Position numbers and translations under genes: made by a program
In this document: one piece after another, positions 58,551 to 64,000 of the stretch
Position numbering within the stretch: the first letter of the stretch is position 1
How the letters are laid out: each line of letters begins with the position of its first letter
Notes under the pieces: generated by a model
What the model was told of the DNA's origin: nothing
Seen by the model: only the letters and a program-made list of their open reading frames with translations
Database searches by the model: none
Assembly: GCA_949592205.1 (NCBI GenBank)
Contig: CATIUR010000006.1
Coordinates: forward strand, 68,382,001-68,446,000
DNA: 64,000 nt
From: Helichrysum umbraculigerum
Taxonomy: Eukaryota; Streptophyta; Magnoliopsida; Asterales; Asteraceae
Direction: 5' to 3'

Positions 58551-58710
58551 TGCGACGCAAGGTGCGACGTAAGGGTCTGCGTCGCATTCAGGTTTTGCGA
58601 CGTCATGGGTTGCGTCGCATAGGCGACGTTCGCAATTTAATGCGACGGAACGGGTTGCGTCGCTATCTGCGACGTGGGGATGATTATGCGACGCAAAGGC
58701 CTGCGTCGCA
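58551..58710. repeat. Hairpin array of TGCGACG units
   Basis: Stems TGCGACG/CGTCGCA are at 58563-58586, 58596-58619 and 58687-58710, with additional single or imperfect arms between. This matches the TGCGACACAA block of the LTR at 17491-19964 in position and core word, but the rest of the stem differs. Confidence 0.88.
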
Positions 58711-59167
58711 GTACTATTTTTGGGCCAAAAGCGACGTAGTCGCCTGTTCGACGAACAGCTTAAAAATCAACGAGTTTTGGGTCGATTTGGACGTTTTTGG
58801 TTGTATAAAACGCTAAAACATGATAATCTAAGTATACTAAACATGAAATATTAACTAAAACTACAAAATCTAGGAAATGACGGGATTTGTCGGAAACTTA
58901 CGAGTGTCGGATTTGAAATCCGAAAAGGTAAAAATGTAGATCGTGGTCTCGTGGTCGTTTTATTCCAAAGAAGTATGGTGATTCGTGTAACATCCCAATT
59001 TTTGTAAGTTCAAAACCTTAAAATATATTGATTTAACTGTTAAGTTAAAAAGGACTAACTATGAAAGATATTTTGTGCCATAGGAATTGCTAGTTAACTA
59101 CATAGTTAGTTTGAAGGATCATTTATGCCAATTGTGAAGAGCTGGAGGGTTTAAGTTGAACTTGCAG

Positions 59168-59174
59168 TATAAAA
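59168..59174 (+). promoter_or_regulatory. TATA box in the gypsy 5' LTR
   Basis: TATAAAA about 170 bp upstream of the donor-like site. It would start transcription near 59200 and leave a leader exon of about 140 nt. Confidence 0.5.
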
Positions 59175-60991
59175 TCTAATTTCCTGTAGCTTCTAAACTA
59201 TTCTTGTACAGAAAACAGATAGATACGTACTGTGTTATGTGGGTGGCGATTTTGAGAAGCTCAGGAACAATAATTTCACTAAATTGAAGCTAGGGTTTCA
59301 TCTATAGTGTTTCTAATCTTCAATTTTAGCATCCTTAAGGTATTACTAACCCTCTTTTGTGTTTAATTTGATGATTTAATTGAATTGAGTAAACCCTAGT
59401 TATATGAATTTAATGGGTAAATAATGAATTTATGTTTATTATATGTTGTTGAACTTGATTTCACATGTAAATGATGTTAGTTGTAGCAAAATCCTTATAA
59501 CCATGTAGTTATAAGAAAAGTAATGAAATTGATCATGATTATGTATGAGATGATTGAAATAAGTGGGTAATTGATATGTATTAATTGTGATTATGTACCA
59601 AATAATGATATTTGGGGTTAGTAAAGTTTATTGATGATAAATATATGAGTACCCACTTATAAATGATCACTTATGTGAAAGTGTATGAAACTTATAGGAA
59701 ATTATGATAGTGATGAAAGTCACACTTAAGTGATATGGTATGTGATATGTGATTAATACTTGGCTACTTGATAACATGATTAGGTGATAAAAGTGTGCAA
59801 GGTGTTACAAGTGATTTGATTAGTGGGCTATCGCGAGGTAAGTCAATGGACGATGCTATCTCATATTATGTAATGTATATCCCAATTACTTGGAAGGACC
59901 GGTAATGGGTGTGATGTTTATTTGATGTGTTGAATGATATACCGGGGTGTAGGCCTGAAGATGTTAACTACTGCAGGAGTTAGCATATTAATTATGGATC
60001 CATAATACGAGTATAAAAGATTTAGTATTTCATATTCATTGAGCTTATGTTCTTGATGCTCATAAGTCTTGGATATGTTTATGGTTTGATTGATGATATT
60101 AGATAGCCCATTACTTACTAAGCGTTATGCTTACTTTATTAAGTTTACATGTTTTATAGGTGAGCCAAGTGGGACCGGCGGGGTTTCGGGAAAGAGACCC
60201 GCGTAGTACTAGTGGTGGAGCTTGTTAAATAGTTGGTAACAAGCTACTTCTTCTTAAATCATGCTCTTGATATGTACATACACCCCTTTTTGGTCAAGAA
60301 ATATGGTTTTGTCATATATAGTCGGAAAGTCAAAGTTTAACGGTGTTAGTGGTCAAAGTCAGAACTGTTAGATTGTAAAAGTCAACGTAGTCAACGAGTC
60401 ATAATATGGTCGTTGACAGTTTTGGAGAAGTATAAGTTGAGTACTTGATGTATAATTATAGTTTTATGTGTAATATGGTGAATTATGGTCTAGTGTAATA
60501 TTAATGGTAAAAGTTTGTTTGGTTTGACTTAGAAAAGTCAATTACATGTGAAATGGTCATTGGAATGATAATTATGTGGGTAAAGACCCAAATGGGTCGT
60601 TAAAGTGCTCAATTGGGTCACTTGAATATTAAACGGTTAAATTAAATTGTGGTCATTGTATATCGAATGTAAATACTTCCTTAGGTCATAATTATATAGT
60701 TGGATTAGGGGTCAGAAGTTCCAGACCTGAAGCCTTGTGGTTTGGAAGTTGATATGTCCATGGAAAGTGCTAAAAATGGTCATTTTTGTGTCAATAGTCC
60801 AATTCCCGATATAATGCGAAATTTTGAAAAGTGGAAATTGAGAAATGTTTATATTATCATTTTACATATGCCTGCAAAATTTTGTGTAATTTGGATGTGT
60901 CGTTTGCGAGATACACAGGTTTAAAGTTTGTATTTTGGTATAAGTAATGCAGGATCAGACTTACTGGTGCAGTATCTGCTGCTGAGCAGAT

Positions 60992-61029
60992 GTACCCAGC
61001 GGGTACAGCCTCTACCCGGCGGGTAGAGG
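60992..61029. repeat. Two perfect GC-rich hairpins in the LTR
   Basis: GTACCC-AGC-GGGTAC (60992-61006) and CCTCTACCC-GGC-GGGTAGAGG (61009-61029). Both have 3-nt loops and perfect stems of 6 and 9 bp. Confidence 0.93.
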
Positions 61030-61323
61030 TGAATTTTCAGTACATCTTCGTTAGTTGTAATTGAAAATGGAATATGACCCGGTTATATATGTAAAATGAC
61101 CCGGTTGTAATATGTGTGACAAGGAGATCCTTTCGAACGAAATAATATTCTAGACTTTCTGACCCGGTTGTTTTAGCGCGTCATATTAGCCGCGTCATAT
61201 TAGTTTTAATAAATTTTGTACATAATGTATAAATAATGAAATCTAAATTAATTAATAGTTAAAATACAGTTATAACAATAATTGAAAAAAAAAAAATAAA
61301 AAAAAATTCGGGGTGTTTCAAGT

Positions 61324-61335
61324 TGGTATCAGAGC
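61324..61335 (+). other. Primer-binding site (tRNA-iMet type)
   Basis: TGGTATCAGAGC, 3 nt after the LTR end. Confidence 0.94.
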
Positions 61336-61699
61336 TTGGTTTAAGGGATTCGGGTATCCACCATTAGTGGGTACTTGATCTTAAGCCATTATTATTTACA
61401 TTGAGCATGATATTGAATTGTGAATTGTTATGATTGTTATCTTGAATTATTTGCTAAGATTTATGATTTGAGATGTCGCGTGACGACCTTGGAAGCGTAT
61501 ATTTGGTATATGATAATTGCTATGTCTGGCCAACATAATAATTATCATATAGTAATTGTACGGATCCAATGAAGTCACGAGGTGTTGAAATTATGAAATC
61601 TTAGCAATTGTTGATTATTATGCGATATGTTTAAGTAAAGTAGACATAAAATTGTTGAATTAGTATATTGAATGTATTATGTCTACTTTCAGTACTAAC

Positions 61700-64000
61700 A
61701 TGGATGATCAAGAGGTAGAACTAACACTTGGGTCACGTCCACGAGACCAAGCCCACAACGAAAGAACTGGAGGTGAGGACGATAGACACAGACCTCCAAC
61801 AGATGATGTTAGATTATCTTTGACTGATCTAAAAAGGCTAATTTCTGCTGAAGTTGCTAAGGCTCAAGAGGAGTCCCTTCCCCTCATATTGGGCCGTGTT
61901 TCTGAAACGATTCGCGAAACGGTTAGTGATGAAATTCATAAACAATTTACTGAAGCTGAAATTAATCTTGAAAGACCACCTCCGGATGCTGAAAGAAATG
62001 AGGAACGACCACCAAGTCCTATTCATCCAAGGGTATTGCAAGCACGTGACGAAGATCGAAAGTTTAGTTATAAAGACTTTTCTGTGTGTAAACCTCCAGT
62101 TTTTGAGGGCGAGATGGATCCAATTAAATGTCAAAGGTGGTTATCTGAAGTTGAAGGGGCATTTGCTACAGCGGAAGTCCCTAATCGATTGAAAGTACGA
62201 TATGTTTCTAATCTTCTTAAATCTCGTGCCAAATTCTGGTGGGAAGTTCAATGTCGTACTCTTGGAGAGGAAGCTATTACAATTATGACTTGGGAGGAAT
62301 TTAAGAAGATGTTTATGGAAAATTTTTCTCAAGATGCTGATCTAAGTCGAATTCGTCGTGAATTCCTTTCTATGGAACAAACGACTGAAACGATTAATGA
62401 GTTGGTGGGAACTTTTCTGGATAGAGCTCAATTTCTTCCGGAGTATATGGCGAGTCCTAAATTGCTTATGGAACATTTTCATGCTATTTTAAAGAAGGAA
62501 ATTCGCCAATTTGCCAATCCTAAGAAATGTAACACTTTTTCTGAGCTGGTGGATGAGGCTCGATTTCATGAGATAGAGTTGAAGAAAGATGAAAAGAGTT
62601 CCTCTAAAAGAAAAGTTGAACCCACTTCTACTTCATCTAAGAAGTTTCGAACTGGTGGGAGTTTTAGAAGAGATGATCGAACTGATATTCCAGAATGTAA
62701 GATATGCCATAAAAGGCATCGAGGGGAGTGTAGAGCCGGGACTCTAAATTGTTTTTCTTGTGGAAGGCCGGGACATTTTAGCAAAGATTGTCCCAATCCG
62801 ATCAAAGTTTGTCATCATTGTCTGAAACCAGGACATATTCGCCCTGATTGTCCTGATCTGAAATCTCAGCCTACTTCTTCTGCACCTCGCAGAAATACTG
62901 AGAGGAAGACGGTGGAACCACCGAAGTCTAGACACCGTTCATTTCAAATTACTGCAGAAGAAGCACAACGAGCCCCCGATGTGCTGACAGGTACCTTCTT
63001 TGTAAATCTTAAACCTACATACATACTGTTTGATTCGTGAGCCTCACGATCATTCGTATCTGAAAAGTTTTGTCGATATTTCTCAATCCCTCTTGCTGAG
63101 TTAGATGCTCCACTAGATGTGGAGGTTGCTGATGATAGGATTATCTTTGTGACGAATGTATATAGGGGTTGTAAGTTAGTAATTAATAATGAAACTTTTC
63201 TCATAAATTTAATCCCGATGCAAATGGGGGAATTTGATGTAGTAGTGGGTATGGATTGGCTAGGTAAACACAATGCCATAATCCAGTGTGAGAAAAACAT
63301 TATCCGGGTTAATTCACCAAGTGGGGGAGTAATCGATATTTATGGGGAAAGGCGAAAACCTTCCATTTCTATATGTACATTCGCCCGTGCTAAACATCAT
63401 TTATCACATGGTTGCCAGGCATTTTTGGCATATGTGATTGACACTCAGAAATCAACCCCCAAACTTACTGAAATTCCTATTGTTAATGAATTCCCCGATG
63501 TGTTTCCTGATGAACTACCGGGTATTCCACCCGATAGACAAGTCGAGTTTCGTATTGATTTGGTGCCAGGTTCCACACCAATAGCAAAAACACCTTACAG
63601 ACTGGCCCCCACTGAAATGCAAGAATTAATGAAGCAATTGCAAGAATTACTCGACAAAGGTTTTATTCGCCCAAGTAGTTCTCCTTGGGGTGCACCAATT
63701 TTATTTGTTAAAAAGAAGGATGGCACTATGAGAATGTGCATCGATTACAGGGAATTGAACAAGGTCACCATTAAGAATAGGTATCCCTTGCCTAGAATTG
63801 ATGACTTGTTTGATCAGTTACAGGGTGCTAGTTTCTTCTCGAAGATTGATTTACGTTCTGGTTATCATCAGTTAAAGGTTCGAGAAGACGATGTTTCTAA
63901 AACCGCGTTCAGGACGAGGTATGGCCATTATGAATTCGTGGTTATGCCTTTTGGTCTGACAAACGCTCCTGCAGCCTTAATGGATCTGATGAATCGAGTG
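61700..64000 (+). pseudogene. Gypsy Gag-Pol with a stop in the protease active site (partial)
   Basis: From ATG 61700 (MDDQEVELTLGSRPRDQ) the frame covers Gag (YKDFSVCKPPVFEGEMDPIK, FWWEVQC), two zinc knuckles (CFSCGRPGHFSKDC and CHHCLKPGHIRPDC) and protease. At 63038-63040 TGA replaces the Gly codon of the Asp-Ser-Gly active site (ILFDS-ASRSF). The same frame then stays open to the window end, with GEFDVVVGMDWL, the RT entry (PYRLAPTEMQELMKQLQELL, PWGAPILFVKKKDG, CIDYRELNK) and KIDLRSGYHQLK. The RT Asp-Asp motif lies beyond the edge. The stop is a single-base difference from GGA. I chose 61700 over the in-frame ATG at 61679 because the latter lies inside a strong splice-acceptor tract. Confidence 0.9.

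Larger units (their letters stand above)
56974..58985 (-). mobile_element. Gypsy LTR (minus orientation), broken by the next element
   Basis: The plus-strand border TGTAACACCCCAAAATTCG marks the sense 3' end. No PBS lies left of it, so this is a 3' LTR or a solo LTR. Its right part (gtcggaaacttac, ccgaaaaggtaaaaatgtag) is clearly related to the LTR at 17491-19964 (19215-19265). It stops at 58985, where another gypsy LTR begins, so the remainder should lie beyond that element. It carries hairpin arrays at 57457-57963 and 58551-58710. Confidence 0.85.
58986..61320 (+). repeat. 5' LTR of the right-hand gypsy element (2335 bp)
   Basis: TGTAACATCCC to GGGGTGTTTCA. It contains a TATAAAA box at 59168-59174, a donor-like CTTAAG|GTATTACTAAC at 59340 and hairpins at 60992-61029. 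Confidence 0.92.
59340..61692 (+). promoter_or_regulatory. Predicted leader intron of the right-hand gypsy element
   Basis: The donor CCTTAAG|GTATTACT has GT at 59340-59341. The acceptor ATGTCTACTTTCAG ends at 61692, followed by TACTAAC and the ATG at 61700. The predicted intron covers the LTR hairpins and the PBS. It also contains the in-frame upstream ATG at 61679, which argues that 61700 is the real gag start. Confidence 0.5.
58986..64000 (+). mobile_element. Ty3/gypsy element, 5' LTR to reverse transcriptase (partial)
   Basis: A plus-strand element inserted into the LTR at 56974-58985 and cut by the window end. It contains a 2335-bp 5' LTR, PBS, leader, gag, protease and most of the RT palm. 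The candidate target duplication ATTCG (58981-58985) can be checked only beyond the window. Confidence 0.93.

Noticed and set aside
1..64000. Organellar or integrated viral DNA
   Set aside because: No plastid or mitochondrial genes were seen, and all RT and integrase sequences have LTR-retrotransposon domain order with LTRs and PBS.

Overview
The window is nuclear DNA of a flowering plant, almost certainly a eudicot. The evidence is AT-rich intergenic DNA, GT-AG introns, plant-type genes, and dense plant LTR retrotransposons and MITEs. I lean towards Asteraceae from the look of the long-LTR gypsy elements, but cannot verify this from sequence alone.

Four host genes look intact. Mevalonate kinase (MVK; 10406-15729, +, five exons, 384 aa) makes mevalonate 5-phosphate for cytosolic isoprenoid synthesis. 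A compact cluster at 42.1-46.7 kb holds a GPI-anchored protein of the At5g19230 type (+), a phosphoglycerate-mutase-like protein of the AT74 type (-) and a histone H2A.X ending in SQEF (-). Gene relics are a cyclophilin fragment (2686-2886, -) and the N-terminal part of a BAHD acyltransferase (35731-36321, -).

The rest is mostly mobile DNA. From left to right: the 5' end of a minus-strand Ty3/gypsy element (1-2438); a solo gypsy LTR (5145-7787) inside an AATGCAGT-rich repeat; MITEs in the MVK introns; a hAT MITE (16929-27406) split by a very young, complete minus-strand gypsy element (17491-27370); a copia element (28155-33910) split by a hAT element (31973-32997); a run of SINE, Mutator-type and hAT elements, most with exact target duplications (35.4-41.7 kb); a SIRE-like copia element without a 3' LTR (about 50.5-56.1 kb); and a gypsy LTR (56974-58985) broken by a second gypsy element that runs off the window end (58986-64000).

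The least expected signal is in the gypsy LTRs. All five distinct LTRs carry arrays of short hairpins. Their sequences differ between families, but base pairing is kept, and in two of them the arms covary around an invariant 7-nt loop. The same LTRs carry splice-donor-like sites, and three elements have a matching acceptor 2 to 7 nt before the gag ATG. This suggests a leader intron that would remove the hairpins and the primer-binding site from the translated RNA.
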